NCBI RefSeq assembly: GCF_003201975.1
Contig: NZ_QJJQ01000012.1
Coordinates: 1-64,000, forward strand
Direction of reading: 5' to 3'
Source: Pseudogracilibacillus auburnensis
GTDB taxonomy: Bacteria > Bacillota > Bacilli > Bacillales > Amphibacillaceae
DNA length: 64,000 bases
In this document: one piece after another, positions 27,331-36,884 of the stretch
Position numbering within the stretch: position 1 is the stretch's first letter
Layout: each line of letters starts with the position of its first letter
Translations under genes and position numbers: made by a program
The notes under the pieces: model-generated
Told to the model about the DNA's origin: nothing
What the model saw: the letters and a program-made list of their open reading frames with translations, nothing else
The model's database searches: none

Positions 27331-27909
27331 ATGAACGATAAAATAAAAAGTTCGATTAAATTTAGTTTAACCATAGCCGTTATCACTTTTGTGTTAGCGG
27401 CTATTTTTTCAAGTTTTTCCTCCTCTATATTAAATAGTGTTTCCTGGATTATTGGTCTGATTATAGTTCTTTTTATTGTTTTAATCGGAATTGTTTTTGA
27501 TATGCTTGGAATTGCTTCTACCGCTGCAAAAGAAGCACCACTTCATGCGATGGCAGCAGAAAAGGTAGTAGGTGCACGAGAAGCTGTAAAAATTTATAAG
27601 AATGCGGATAAATTTGCTAGCTTTTGTAATGATGTGATCGGTGATATTTCAGGGATTGTTAGTGGAAGTGCACTTACAATCGTAATAATTGAAATTTCCC
27701 ATATACTTCGTGGGACAAGCGATCCAAAAATACAAATCATCTTATCAATTGTATTAACGAGTATTGTTGCAGCGATTACAGTTGGTGGAAAAGCGTTAGG
27801 AAAATATTTTGCAATTAATTCTTCTACCCAAATTATGATGATTGCAGGAAAAATTATTTTCTTTATAGAGAAAAAACTGAAAATAAAAGTATTACCTAAA
27901 AAAAAATAA
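27331..27909 (+). CDS. oapA: OLE-associated membrane protein OapA
   Basis: A 192-residue integral membrane protein with four hydrophobic segments (about 12-30, 35-58, 110-130 and 142-160). The cytosolic stretch between helices 2 and 3 has MAAEKVVGAREAVKIYKNADKFASFCNDVIGD. The C-terminus is highly basic (FIEKKLKIKVLPKKK). It lies 43 bp after OLE RNA, the standard place for OapA, which binds the RNA and brings it to the membrane. In general annotation such proteins may appear as 'DUF21/CorB-like'. The start at 27331 has only a weak AAGG/GATGGA upstream. The following gene is the TlyA-like methyltransferase at 23 bp. Confidence 0.88.
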   Translation: MNDKIKSSIKFSLTIAVITFVLAAIFSSFSSSILNSVSWIIGLIIVLFIVLIGIVFDMLGIASTAAKEAPLHAMAAEKVVGAREAVKIYKNADKFASFCNDVIGDISGIVSGSALTIVIIEISHILRGTSDPKIQIILSIVLTSIVAAITVGGKALGKYFAINSSTQIMMIAGKIIFFIEKKLKIKVLPKKK

Positions 27910-27932
27910 CGACATAAAAGGATAATTATCAC

Positions 27933-28751
27933 ATGGCAAAGGAACGATTAGACGTTTTATTAGTGAAAAAAAACTTAATTGAAACTCGGGAAAAAGCAAA
28001 AAGAATGATCATGGCTGGACTCGTGTTCTCCAATAATGAACGATTGGACAAGCCGGGAATGAAAGTGGATGAAGAGATTCCTCTCAAAGTAAAAGGAACA
28101 ATACCTTACGTTAGTCGAGGTGGTTTTAAATTAGAAAAAGCGTTATCATTATTTGACACATCAGTAAAAAATAAAATGATCGTCGATATCGGATCTTCGA
28201 CAGGTGGTTTTACCGATTGTTCTTTACAAAATGGTGCTAAATTAATTTATGCAGTAGATGTTGGGTATAATCAGTTAGCATGGAAATTGCGAAATGACGA
28301 ACGAGTCATTGTTAAAGAGAGAACGAATTTTCGGCATGCTACAAAAGAGATATTTTTAGAAGGATTACCAAACTTTTGTACGATTGATGTATCGTTTATT
28401 TCGTTACGATTAATTTTACCGGTACTTAAAGATATATTGCAACCTGGTAGTGAAGTGATCACATTAATTAAACCACAATTCGAGGCAGAAAAAGAGCAGG
28501 TCGGTAAAAAAGGAATTATTCGTGATAAAAAAATCCACCAAGCCGTTTTGACGAACATTATTTCTTTTGCTCAAAATGAAGGGTTTCAATTTTTTAACCT
28601 TACTTATTCTCCAATAACAGGAGGAGAAGGAAATATTGAGTTTCTTGCCCATTTAGGATGGGAAGTAACGAATAAGGATGAAAAGGTAGATGAGCAAGTT
28701 GTTATTAATGAAGTTGTAAGTGAAGCTCACGAAACGTTAAGAAAAGCGTAA
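27933..28751 (+). CDS. TlyA-family rRNA methyltransferase (YqxC)
   Basis: A 272-residue protein: an S4 RNA-binding domain at residues 1-65 ([28 protein letters not shown]), then an FtsJ-type SAM methyltransferase with the binding loop [19 protein letters not shown]. TlyA proteins methylate ribose in rRNA in some species; YqxC in Bacillus is not characterised in detail. The RBS AAAGGATAA precedes it. In B. subtilis the gene directly follows dxs; here it follows oapA. ArgR follows 16 bp later. Confidence 0.9.
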   Translation: MAKERLDVLLVKKNLIETREKAKRMIMAGLVFSNNERLDKPGMKVDEEIPLKVKGTIPYVSRGGFKLEKALSLFDTSVKNKMIVDIGSSTGGFTDCSLQNGAKLIYAVDVGYNQLAWKLRNDERVIVKERTNFRHATKEIFLEGLPNFCTIDVSFISLRLILPVLKDILQPGSEVITLIKPQFEAEKEQVGKKGIIRDKKIHQAVLTNIISFAQNEGFQFFNLTYSPITGGEGNIEFLAHLGWEVTNKDEKVDEQVVINEVVSEAHETLRKA

Positions 28752-28767
28752 TTATCGGAGGTATAAA

Positions 28768-29217
28768 ATGAGTAAGATGAAACGTCATATAAAAATAAGG
28801 GAAATTATTACTGAGCAAGATATTGAAACACAAGATGAACTAGTGGATGAATTAAAAAATTTAGGATTTAAAGTCACTCAAGCTACCGTCTCCCGAGATA
28901 TTAAAGAACTTCACCTAGTTAAAGTACCTTCATCTTCAGGTAGATATAAATATAGCACGCCAACAGAACAACGATTTAATCCAAAAGATAAACTGAGAAG
29001 ATTAATTATGGAGTCCTTCGTAAGCATTGATCATGCCCATCATTTTATCGTCTTAAAAACATTGCCCGGAAATGCAAACGCAATCGGTGCATTAATTGAT
29101 GATTTAGATTGGGAAGAAATAATGGGCACTATTTGCGGGGATGATACATGTTTAATAATTTGCCGTACAGAACAAAATGCACTTGCCATTGAAGAACGAT
29201 TCGTTCAAATGCTGTAA
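28768..29217 (+). CDS. argR: Arginine repressor ArgR/AhrC
   Basis: A 149-residue regulator. The N-terminal winged HTH ([47 protein letters not shown]) and the C-terminal arginine-binding, hexamer-forming domain with [18 protein letters not shown] and [17 protein letters not shown] are complete. It represses arginine biosynthesis and activates catabolism when arginine is bound. The RBS is CGGAGG. It sits between yqxC and recN as in B. subtilis, where it is called ahrC. Confidence 0.96.
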   Translation: MSKMKRHIKIREIITEQDIETQDELVDELKNLGFKVTQATVSRDIKELHLVKVPSSSGRYKYSTPTEQRFNPKDKLRRLIMESFVSIDHAHHFIVLKTLPGNANAIGALIDDLDWEEIMGTICGDDTCLIICRTEQNALAIEERFVQML

Positions 29218-29251
29218 AAACCTTATTTCAAAGCTAACGAGGTGAGACACG

Positions 29252-30946
29252 ATGATAACGGAACTATCAATTCGAAATTTTGCCATCATCGACGATATAT
29301 CGATAACATTTCACGATGGATTAACCGTTCTTACAGGAGAAACAGGAGCCGGAAAATCAATTATTATTGATGCAGTCGAACTTCTTACAGGTAGTCGAAG
29401 CTCTGTCGATTTTGTTCGACATGGGGAAAAAAAAGCAGAAATTACTGGTTTATTTACAATGGAAAAAGAACATTACAAAATTAAAAAATTATGTGAAACT
29501 TACGGCATAGACATCGAAGACCAAATGTTAATTTTAGAAAGAACGATCACAAATCAAGGGAAAAGTGTTTGTCGCATCAATGGGAAAATGGTAACATTAA
29601 CAATCCTTAGGGAATTTGGTCAATCAATTGTTAATATACATAGCCAACATGACACGATTCAATTAATGGATCGTAAAACTCATCTTCCGTTACTTGATTT
29701 ATACAATGAAAAAGAAATTGCTCCCATTAAGGAGCAATACAACAAATGGTATAAAAAATTAACTGTATTAACTGAAAAGTATAAGCAATTAAGTGAAAAT
29801 GAACAGGAAATGGCACATCGTCTAGACTTACTCCAATTTCAATTAGCTGAACTTGAAGAGGCAAATTTATCTGAAAATGAAGACATCCATTTAACGGAGG
29901 AAAGAAATAAGTTAGCTAATTATGAGAAAGTGTATCGTACTGTTCAAGAGGCTTATTATGTTTTATATGGGGATCAAAAAGCATTAGAGCTTATGGATAT
30001 GGCTAAATCTGCCCTACAAGAGGGGGAAAAGTATGACCCATTTATTCAAGAAAAAGCCGAAGAAGTCTCTAGCCTTTTTTTTAATTTAGAAGAAGTAAGT
30101 TTTTCACTCCGTCAGTTTATCGATACGCTTCATTTCGATGAAGACCGACTAAACGAAGTCGAAGCTCGCTTAAATGAAATAAATCGTTTAAAGAAAAAAT
30201 ATGGATCAACCGTTATGGAGATGATCGATTTTCAAAACAGAATAAAAACGGAAATAGAAGAAATTCAGCATAAAGATTCCCACTTAGAAAAAATGGAACA
30301 AGACATACAATATGTAAAAGACGAAGCATTAAAAGTAGCAAACAAATTACATAAGGTTCGAAAAGGAACAGCTCAACAGCTTGAGAAGGATATTAAAGTA
30401 GAGCTGAATGATTTATATTTACAACATGCTACATTTGCAGTTCAGTTCGAGGAACATCATAAGCAACTATTACATGCGAACGGGATTGATCAAGTAACAT
30501 TTATGTTAGCGTCGAACTTAGGGGAACCTTTAAAAGAATTGTATAAAATTGCTTCCGGTGGGGAATTATCAAGAATTATGCTCGCTTTGAAGAAAATTTT
30601 TGCAAAACATGACCAAATTTTAACGGTTATTTTTGATGAAATTGATACAGGTGTAAGTGGCAGGGTTGCTCAAGCCATTGCTGAAAAAATGTATCAAATT
30701 TCGCAAACAACTCAAGTATTATGTATTACCCATTTGCCGCAAGTCGCTGCTATGTCTGATCATCATTTACTAATTTCAAAACAAGCATTAAATAATCGAA
30801 CATCGACTTTAATAACGGATTTATCAAAGGATGAGAAAGTGAAGGAAATAGGAAGAATGATGACTGGAACGAAATTAACCGAAACGGCCATTGAACATTC
30901 TGAACAATTATTAGCATTAACACATACTTTTAAAAAATCGATGTAG
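29252..30946 (+). CDS. recN: DNA repair protein RecN
   Basis: A 564-residue SMC-like ATPase. Walker A is LTGETGAGKSIIIDAVELLTGSR near residue 30; a long coiled coil runs through the middle; the C-terminal half holds the ABC signature ASGGELSRIMLALK and Walker B VIFDEIDTGVSG. It acts early at double-strand breaks. The start has ACGAGGTG upstream. Followed by a strong hairpin terminator. Confidence 0.96.
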   Translation: MITELSIRNFAIIDDISITFHDGLTVLTGETGAGKSIIIDAVELLTGSRSSVDFVRHGEKKAEITGLFTMEKEHYKIKKLCETYGIDIEDQMLILERTITNQGKSVCRINGKMVTLTILREFGQSIVNIHSQHDTIQLMDRKTHLPLLDLYNEKEIAPIKEQYNKWYKKLTVLTEKYKQLSENEQEMAHRLDLLQFQLAELEEANLSENEDIHLTEERNKLANYEKVYRTVQEAYYVLYGDQKALELMDMAKSALQEGEKYDPFIQEKAEEVSSLFFNLEEVSFSLRQFIDTLHFDEDRLNEVEARLNEINRLKKKYGSTVMEMIDFQNRIKTEIEEIQHKDSHLEKMEQDIQYVKDEALKVANKLHKVRKGTAQQLEKDIKVELNDLYLQHATFAVQFEEHHKQLLHANGIDQVTFMLASNLGEPLKELYKIASGGELSRIMLALKKIFAKHDQILTVIFDEIDTGVSGRVAQAIAEKMYQISQTTQVLCITHLPQVAAMSDHHLLISKQALNNRTSTLITDLSKDEKVKEIGRMMTGTKLTETAIEHSEQLLALTHTFKKSM

Positions 30947-30953
30947 GCATATA

Positions 30954-31016
30954 GAAAATTGTTGACAATGGTAACACCTATAAAAAGGAAGCCATGTTCA
31001 ACGATTTTCTTTTTTA
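30954..31016 (+). terminator. Long hairpin terminator after recN
   Basis: A stem starting at GAAAATTGTTGA (30954) pairs with TTCAACGATTTTC (to 31009), extended by ATGG/CCAT, and is followed by TTTTTTA. The rest of the 30947-31302 gap (about 290 bp) shows no ORF. It should contain the spoIVB promoter, which I could not define. Confidence 0.8.
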
Positions 31017-31302
31017 TTGCCAGTATTAGTTGAATACGGAATGCTTTTATATCCTTATATAGTTAGGATAAACCATTTAGTCGGTTGAAAAATTAATTGC
31101 TCAACGTTCCCTTTGTCGTACAGACTGACCCTTTATGAACCCCTCATTTTATAATAAGCTTTTTAAACTGTTCTTTTTTTTGAAATACAGGTAATGTTAC
31201 ACAGCTTTTCTTTTCTTTCTCTCGTTTAAAATAATGGCTTTTAGGTCAAATTAAAGATACGGATAAAAGGTATGGGATAAAGAAAGAGGAGAGTGGACGA
31301 AA

Positions 31303-32565
31303 GTGACATCAAAGAGTAAAATTAGAACTACTATTGGTATTTTACTCCTTATATTTTTTTTAATTTTCCCCTTTTTAACCGACGTAAAGCAATATATTTC
31401 TATTCCAAATGATATTATTACATTTCAAAATGACAATCCAATGTCCATCCCAAAATTAGGTAAAGATTTTAATGTCACGGCAAATAATATTGTAGCTCAA
31501 AATGACAAAATTTATCCTAATGAGACTGGTGACAGTGAGATTGTATATAAAAAAGCAAATTTCCCCGTTAAAAAAGTAAATGTATCTGTCCTCAAAGATA
31601 AAAAGGTTATCCCAGGTGGTCAATCTGTCGGAGTTCAATTACACACTTTAGGTGTATTAGTTGTTGGTCATCATTTAGTTTATAATAATCAAAGTACAAA
31701 TTCACCGGGGGAAGATGCTGATATTCATGTTGGAGATGTTATTTTAGAAATGAATGGTAATAAGATTAAACAACTTGACGATGTAAAGCCTATCGTTCGT
31801 AACGCGGGAAAAAACAAAGAAAGTATTTCGATTAAACTAAAACGTGGAAAAGAAATTGTTGAAACAACATTACGTCCTATGTTAAATAAAAAAGATAACA
31901 GTTATCAAATTGGTCTTTATATAAGGGATTCAGCGACAGGAATTGGAACCATTTCATTTTATGAAGAAGAATCAGGTAAATATGGAGCATTAGGTCATAT
32001 TATATCTGACACAGATACTAAAAAGCCGATCGAAATTCATGAAGGTAAAATAGTACGTTCAAAGGTAACGTCCATTGAAAAAGGAAATCAAGGGATTCCA
32101 GGCGAAAAACAAGCTAAATTTTCGATGAAAGATAAGAAATTAGGAACGATCACTAAAAATAGCCCTTTTGGAATTTTTGGTAAATTAGATCCTGATATTT
32201 TAGATGAAAAACAGGAACCAATGCCAATAGGATTATCGAATGAAGTAGAAAAAGGACCTGCTCACATTCTAACCGTCATTGAAGGTGAAAAGGTCGAAAA
32301 ATTCGATATCGAGATTATTAATACAGTTCCTCAAAAACATCCTTCCACAAAGGGAATGGTGATAAAAGTAACAGATGAACGCTTATTAGAGCGTACTGGT
32401 GGCATTGTGCAAGGGATGAGTGGTAGCCCCATTATTCAAAATGATAAAATAGTTGGAGCAGTAACACATGTATTTGTAAATGACCCCACATCAGGATATG
32501 GTGTTCATATTGAATGGATGTTGGAAGAAGCAGGAATCAATATTTATAAAGAAAAAGCGAGTTAA
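31303..32565 (+). CDS. spoIVB: SpoIVB serine peptidase
   Basis: A 420-residue protein made in the forespore and secreted to the intermembrane space. It cleaves SpoIVFA, releasing SpoIVFB to process pro-sigma-K. An N-terminal signal-anchor ([17 protein letters not shown]) is followed by a PDZ domain (about residues 105-190, [13 protein letters not shown]) and the peptidase with GALGHIISD (His) and the active-site Ser in [15 protein letters not shown] 31303 is the start, preceded by AAAGAGGAGAG. It is upstream of spo0A, as in all bacilli. Confidence 0.96.
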   Translation: MTSKSKIRTTIGILLLIFFLIFPFLTDVKQYISIPNDIITFQNDNPMSIPKLGKDFNVTANNIVAQNDKIYPNETGDSEIVYKKANFPVKKVNVSVLKDKKVIPGGQSVGVQLHTLGVLVVGHHLVYNNQSTNSPGEDADIHVGDVILEMNGNKIKQLDDVKPIVRNAGKNKESISIKLKRGKEIVETTLRPMLNKKDNSYQIGLYIRDSATGIGTISFYEEESGKYGALGHIISDTDTKKPIEIHEGKIVRSKVTSIEKGNQGIPGEKQAKFSMKDKKLGTITKNSPFGIFGKLDPDILDEKQEPMPIGLSNEVEKGPAHILTVIEGEKVEKFDIEIINTVPQKHPSTKGMVIKVTDERLLERTGGIVQGMSGSPIIQNDKIVGAVTHVFVNDPTSGYGVHIEWMLEEAGINIYKEKAS

Positions 32566-32571
32566 TCATCT

Positions 32572-32612
32572 AACTTTCTGATTTCCAAAATAGGATTTCA
32601 GAAAGTTTTTAT
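32572..32612 (+). terminator. Rho-independent terminator after spoIVB
   Basis: AACTTTCTGA (32572-32581) pairs with TCAGAAAGTT (32598-32607), followed by TTTATTTTC. Confidence 0.85.
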
Positions 32613-32629
32613 TTTCTTAAAATATAAAG

Positions 32630-32654
32630 AGGATTATTTTAAATGGTGTCGAAT
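32630..32654 (+). promoter_or_regulatory. Sigma-H promoter and 0A box of spo0A
   Basis: AGGATTA (32630-32636), an 11-base spacer and GTCGAAT (32648-32654) fit the sigma-H consensus. TGTCGAA (32647-32653) is a perfect 0A box overlapping the -10 element. In B. subtilis the sporulation promoter of spo0A is likewise sigma-H dependent and Spo0A-controlled. Confidence 0.8.
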
Positions 32655-32694
32655 ATATACAGTAGGTAGCAAAAAAAAGAGGATGGTGTAAACT

Positions 32695-33477
32695 TTGGAT
32701 AAAATATCTGTTTGTATCGTAGACGATAATCGTGAGCTTGTACATATTATGGAAGAATATTTCAACGGACAAGACGATATGGAGGTAATTGGTGTCGCTT
32801 ATGATGGAAGAGAATGTATTAATATAATGGATGAATTAGAACCAGATATATTAATTTTAGATATAATTATGCCTCATATGGATGGTCTTGCCGTTTTACA
32901 GAAGCTAAGAGAAAAGAAACTTGAAAAACAACCAAATATTATTATGCTTACCGCATTTGGACAAGAAGAAGTCATGAGAAAAGCAGTTGAATATGGTGCA
33001 TCCTATTTTATTTTAAAACCATTCGATTTTGAAAATTTAGTGGAAAAAATTCGTGAAGTTTCTGGTCAGAATAATAACCATATGAAAATTACGGAACCGA
33101 GTCGACCGTATCGTAAAGAAAAAGGAGATATAGAGGCAAGCATTACGAGCATCATGCATGAAATTGGTGTACCAGCACATATAAAAGGTTATTTATATAT
33201 TCGTGAGGCAATTACAATGGTGTATCATGATATTGAATTATTAGGCTCGATTACAAAAATATTGTATCCGGATATTGCAAAAAAATATAATACTACTGCA
33301 TCACGTGTAGAACGAGCAATTAGGCATGCGATTGAAGTAGCTTGGAATAGAGGAAATATTGACTCCATCACAGAGCTTTTTGGTTATACGGTTAGCATAT
33401 CGAAAGCAAAGCCAACGAACTCAGAATTTATTGCAATGGTGGCTGATAGGTTGCGTCTTGAGTATAAAGTGAGTTAA
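32695..33477 (+). CDS. spo0A: Sporulation master regulator Spo0A
   Basis: A 260-residue response regulator. The receiver has [19 protein letters not shown] with the phosphoacceptor Asp near residue 56, and FILKPF with the conserved Lys. The C-terminal DNA-binding domain has the recognition region [24 protein letters not shown]. It receives phosphate from the phosphorelay and triggers sporulation. The TTG start follows AAGAGGATGGTG. It follows spoIVB in the standard order and ends at a terminator. Confidence 0.98.
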   Translation: MDKISVCIVDDNRELVHIMEEYFNGQDDMEVIGVAYDGRECINIMDELEPDILILDIIMPHMDGLAVLQKLREKKLEKQPNIIMLTAFGQEEVMRKAVEYGASYFILKPFDFENLVEKIREVSGQNNNHMKITEPSRPYRKEKGDIEASITSIMHEIGVPAHIKGYLYIREAITMVYHDIELLGSITKILYPDIAKKYNTTASRVERAIRHAIEVAWNRGNIDSITELFGYTVSISKAKPTNSEFIAMVADRLRLEYKVS

Positions 33478-33512
33478 TTTGTGCTAAATAATGAAATGAT
33501 ATTATTAATCAG

Positions 33513-33550
33513 AAAGCCGCTTTCTTTTAAAGGAAAATCGGCTTTTTTAA
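33513..33550 (+). terminator. Rho-independent terminator after spo0A
   Basis: AAAGCCG pairs with CGGCTTT around a loop made of complementary CTTTC/GGAAA pieces, followed by TTTTTT. It also faces the convergent permease gene. Confidence 0.8.
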
Positions 33551-33564
33551 ATTTGAAAAAGATA

Positions 33565-35049
33565 TTAAAAGAACGGATAAATAGCTGTCGTTAACATAAT
33601 CAGTATGATTGCACCTAAAGCAATAACTGAAATATGTTTCAACAGTTTACTTTCTTGAGAGTGAATTCCGCATAAAGATGCCCCAAGCATGACCCTTGAA
33701 GGGCTTGCCATCGTAGCATGCGAAGAGCTGGCATTTTGAGAAAAAGCGATTAAATTAGGGGAAAGTCCAACTTGTTCAGCTGTTTCAATTTGTAATTTAA
33801 TAAACATTGCATTCGATCCCGTATTACTCCCAGTAAGAAAACCTCCTAATGCTCCAATGAAAGGTGATATATAGATAAAGCTAGTTCCTATTATTACTGC
33901 TGTTGTATTCGCAAGAAGATTTGTCATACCTGCCTCTGTCATCACTTCCGAAATGCTTACAAATGTAGTAGTTGTAAGCATGAAAGGAATCCATTGTTTT
34001 ATAGTTGATTTAAAGGAAAGAATAATTGTCTTTTTTTGAATATTGAAAATAACAATTGTTAATAAACAAGTAATCAATAGCCAAAAACCAGGTGAATAAA
34101 GTAATGGTAAAGAATAGGAATAGAAAGAAATAACGATATGGGATTCTAAAAACTCTCTAATGGGTGCCACCATACGAGAGACAAAAATAAACATGGTTAA
34201 AATAATATAAGGGCTTATTATTTTAAGGATGTTTATTTCTGTATATATTTCGTTTGATCTAGATGTGACCGACTTATTGTTTTTAAATTTAATAATCATT
34301 AAACCTAACCCACTAACTGTTAAAGAAGCAAGAACACCAGCAAGTTCTACACTAATAAAAGTAGTAAAAAACAGAATGGAAGCAGAAAACGTCATTGAAA
34401 ATAGAAATAATTCCTTCCACTTTGTTTTAATGGCATGTAAACCGCCAGCAATATAAAGAGCTATCATCATAAAATAAACAAAAACAGGAATACTGATGAA
34501 AGCGGTGCCCGTACCTAAAATATGAAGTGGTATATTTCCAAGTTCGGAGCCAATAACTGTTCCTGTTGCTAATGCCCCCCAAGGCACGGCAAGCAGACTT
34601 ACAAGTCCCAATAAAGCAGCCTTCATTCGTTCAAAACCTAATGCGATAAAAATAGGGGCAACCATCATAAATGCAATACCAAACCCACTTGTAGATTCAA
34701 TTAGTGGAGATAGACCAGCGACCATCATCATTACTTGAAGAAGATGATCATTTGTTGCTTGTGAGATAAATGAAGCAATGTCCTTTATTGCACCGATATT
34801 ATTCATTAAATGAAAAAGAAGAATACCGAAAAAAAGTACATAAGCAGCAATAAATGATATGAATATTCCCTTGATGGAAGAATAGACAATTTCGCTTGGC
34901 TCAAGTTGATAAATGGGATAGATCAATACAATAAATACTGTTAAAATAAAAGCAGGAATACCTGAACGAAAAGATGTTTGTTTTAACAAGAACAAAAAAA
35001 TAAAAATACATAATAACGGTAAAATAGCAATAAAAAATGACATGATCAT
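33565..35049 (-). CDS. LctP-family permease (lactate/glycolate type)
   Basis: A 494-residue membrane protein with about twelve to thirteen hydrophobic segments. Motifs match the LctP family: PLIESTSGFGIAFMMVAPIFIALGF, GGFLTGSNTGSNAMFIKLQ and SSSHATMASPSRVMLGASLCGI near the C-terminus. Family members are proton symporters for lactate or related 2-hydroxy acids; the exact substrate is uncertain because the protein is shorter and diverged from LldP/LctP. It is divergent from an Xre-cupin regulator with a palindromic operator between, so likely controlled by it. An ordinary Bacillus does not have this gene here; it is probably an acquired accessory segment (inference). Confidence 0.8.
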   Translation of the reverse strand: MIMSFFIAILPLLCIFIFLFLLKQTSFRSGIPAFILTVFIVLIYPIYQLEPSEIVYSSIKGIFISFIAAYVLFFGILLFHLMNNIGAIKDIASFISQATNDHLLQVMMMVAGLSPLIESTSGFGIAFMMVAPIFIALGFERMKAALLGLVSLLAVPWGALATGTVIGSELGNIPLHILGTGTAFISIPVFVYFMMIALYIAGGLHAIKTKWKELFLFSMTFSASILFFTTFISVELAGVLASLTVSGLGLMIIKFKNNKSVTSRSNEIYTEINILKIISPYIILTMFIFVSRMVAPIREFLESHIVISFYSYSLPLLYSPGFWLLITCLLTIVIFNIQKKTIILSFKSTIKQWIPFMLTTTTFVSISEVMTEAGMTNLLANTTAVIIGTSFIYISPFIGALGGFLTGSNTGSNAMFIKLQIETAEQVGLSPNLIAFSQNASSSHATMASPSRVMLGASLCGIHSQESKLLKHISVIALGAIILIMLTTAIYPFF

Positions 35050-35059
35050 TGCCCCCTAT

Positions 35060-35193
35060 TAGGAAGATGCTTGTAGGATCCACTATTTCTTGATATGATC
35101 ATAAAAAATCTCCTATAGTGGATTTAATTCCAGTATATAAAATGGGGTGAATTCGGTCAAGATAATTTTCTACTATAGTAGAAATCGGAGGAG
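35060..35193. promoter_or_regulatory. Operator region with palindrome between permease and Xre-cupin gene
   Basis: TTCTACTATAGTAGAA (35168-35183) is a perfect 16-bp palindrome just before the ribosome-binding site of the regulator (GGAGGAG, 35187-35193). Related sequences lie nearer the permease: a TCCTATAGTGGATTT segment around 35111 and ATCCACTAT around 35077. Together they look like two or three operator sites for the Xre protein. Confidence 0.65.
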
Positions 35194-35201
35194 AAAATGA
35201 A

Positions 35202-35759
35202 GTGAAGTTTGGAATAAACGTAAAAAGGATAAGAAGAAAGAAGAATTTAACATTGGAGGAACTAGCGGATCGTTCAAAGGTAAGTAGATCGATGTTATCA
35301 ATGATTGAAAGAGGAGAAAAAAATCCAACTATCCAAGTTGCTTCACAAATTGCAGAAGGGTTAGAAGTTACTATTTCTTATTTATTAGGGGAACAAGAAA
35401 AACAAGAAGTTATATTCATTCGGGAAAATGAAAGGCTAGTATATAAAGATGAAACAAGTGGGGTAGAAAGACATTTATTATCACCTTCCTTTTCCGGAAA
35501 AGGATTAGAGTTTATTTTACACATCCTCCCTCCTTTACAAAGTACAGGCACCTTTCCGGCTCACAGAAAAGGAGTGAAAGAGTGTATCCATGTAACACAC
35601 GGAAAACTACAAATAGAATTAGGGGAACAACCTAAAATATTTGTGCTCGAAAAAGGGGACTCCATTTACTTTGAAGCTGACTTAAAACATCGTCTTACAA
35701 ACCTAGTAAATGAAGAATGCCAATTCTATTTAATTATTGATTCACATCAAATTGTCTGA
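35202..35759 (+). CDS. Xre-family regulator with C-terminal cupin domain
   Basis: A 185-residue protein. Residues 1-62 form an Xre HTH (IRRKKNLTLEELADRSKVSRSMLSMIERGEKNPTI). Residues about 105-180 are a cupin_2 domain with FPAHRKGVKECIHVTHGKLQIELG and LEKGDSIYFEADLKHRLTN, which can bind a small effector or a metal. GTG 35202 is the start; an upstream ATG (35197) reaches a stop at once. Divergent from the LctP-type permease, it is the likely local regulator of lactate-like substrate uptake. The effector is unknown. Confidence 0.87.
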   Translation: MKFGINVKRIRRKKNLTLEELADRSKVSRSMLSMIERGEKNPTIQVASQIAEGLEVTISYLLGEQEKQEVIFIRENERLVYKDETSGVERHLLSPSFSGKGLEFILHILPPLQSTGTFPAHRKGVKECIHVTHGKLQIELGEQPKIFVLEKGDSIYFEADLKHRLTNLVNEECQFYLIIDSHQIV

Positions 35760-35864
35760 AATAGATTGAATATATTTAAATTAAATTTAGTATTGTAAAG
35801 CGGTAAAAATTCCTCTATAATTGATTTATTATTTTGGGCATTTTTGCTCATTAGGAGGAAAAAT

Positions 35865-36884
35865 ATGAGAAGGATCTTTGTTTTACTTTTAGCATGTACT
35901 ATTATAACGATTGGCTATCCAACCTTTACACATGCAACAGTTAAAAGTAATGAACTCGAAAGTTATTTAGAAGAAATTAGTACAAAACGTGGAATTACGT
36001 TTACGAAAGAAGATTTAGAAGATTATCTTAATGGTTTTGGTGACAGCCTAACTGATTATTCATCCATCAATGAGTTAAAAGAAGTTTTAGGTGAAGTAAT
36101 CAATGCAGATTTAAGCAATTTGAATGATCTTTATCATGAGTATGATTTAACGGAAAAGAAATTAAATGATCTACTTACAGAGTATGGAGAAGAACTAAGT
36201 GACTACATCTTTTTAGATGACTTAGAAATTGCACTTATCGTATATTCAGACGAAGATTTGGAAGTGGCATTTGAAGAATTGTTTGAAGTCCTCTTTCAAG
36301 AATTTGATTTAACACCTGAAGAATTGGACAACCTAATCGCTCATTTTGAGTCATTGGAAACACATTTTAGTAATGAACAAACTCTACAAAGACTGGAAAA
36401 TTTAGCTTACCGTATGATTGGCTTTACTGATTTCGATATGGTAAGTGATTTGACTGAGTCTGATATTGCTGAACTCTTAGCCATCTATAACGAGTTTCTT
36501 GATTTATTTCAATTAAAAGCTACATATCACTTAATGAAAGATGGAACAGAAAAAGAGCTTTCACTTACTGAGCTAATGAACTTAACTGAACTTACTAATG
36601 CTAAATTAAAAATTTCTTTTTACAATCTTCAAGGGAATTTTTTAGCAGACATTATTCTAACTGGTGAAATGGTGAATTCCAATACGATTCACCAAAGTGG
36701 AAATGACGTTAAAAAAATACAAGAAATTTCTAAAACAGAAATGAAAAATACTGCAGTTAAAACACCTAAAGGGGCTAAACTTCCAAAAACAGCGTCTGAC
36801 TACGGTAGTAATATGTTAATTGGTTTGGCCGCCCTTTTCGTTGGTGTAGTAGTGTACCGTAAGACAAGGAAAATGACTTCATGA
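35865..36884 (+). CDS. Processed acidic surface protein with LPKTA sorting signal
   Basis: A 339-residue secreted protein. It has a signal peptide (RRIFVLLLACTIITIGYPTFTHA), then about 200 residues of Glu/Asp/Leu-rich helical sequence with repeats of the type 'L-(D/E)(D/E)L'. The C-terminal sorting signal has LPKTA (residues 306-310), a hydrophobic stretch and the basic tail YRKTRKMTS. ATG 35865 with AGGAGG six bases upstream is the start. The gene overlaps by four bases with a sortase, so this is a dedicated substrate-enzyme pair. It resembles the 'acidic_w_LPXTA' family of Bacillaceae. Function on the cell surface is unknown. Confidence 0.85.
   Translation: MRRIFVLLLACTIITIGYPTFTHATVKSNELESYLEEISTKRGITFTKEDLEDYLNGFGDSLTDYSSINELKEVLGEVINADLSNLNDLYHEYDLTEKKLNDLLTEYGEELSDYIFLDDLEIALIVYSDEDLEVAFEELFEVLFQEFDLTPEELDNLIAHFESLETHFSNEQTLQRLENLAYRMIGFTDFDMVSDLTESDIAELLAIYNEFLDLFQLKATYHLMKDGTEKELSLTELMNLTELTNAKLKISFYNLQGNFLADIILTGEMVNSNTIHQSGNDVKKIQEISKTEMKNTAVKTPKGAKLPKTASDYGSNMLIGLAALFVGVVVYRKTRKMTS

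Noticed and set aside
27594-27932. Minus-strand 112-residue frame across oapA
   Set aside because: It is the antisense of oapA and has no ribosome-binding site; it looks like a shadow frame.
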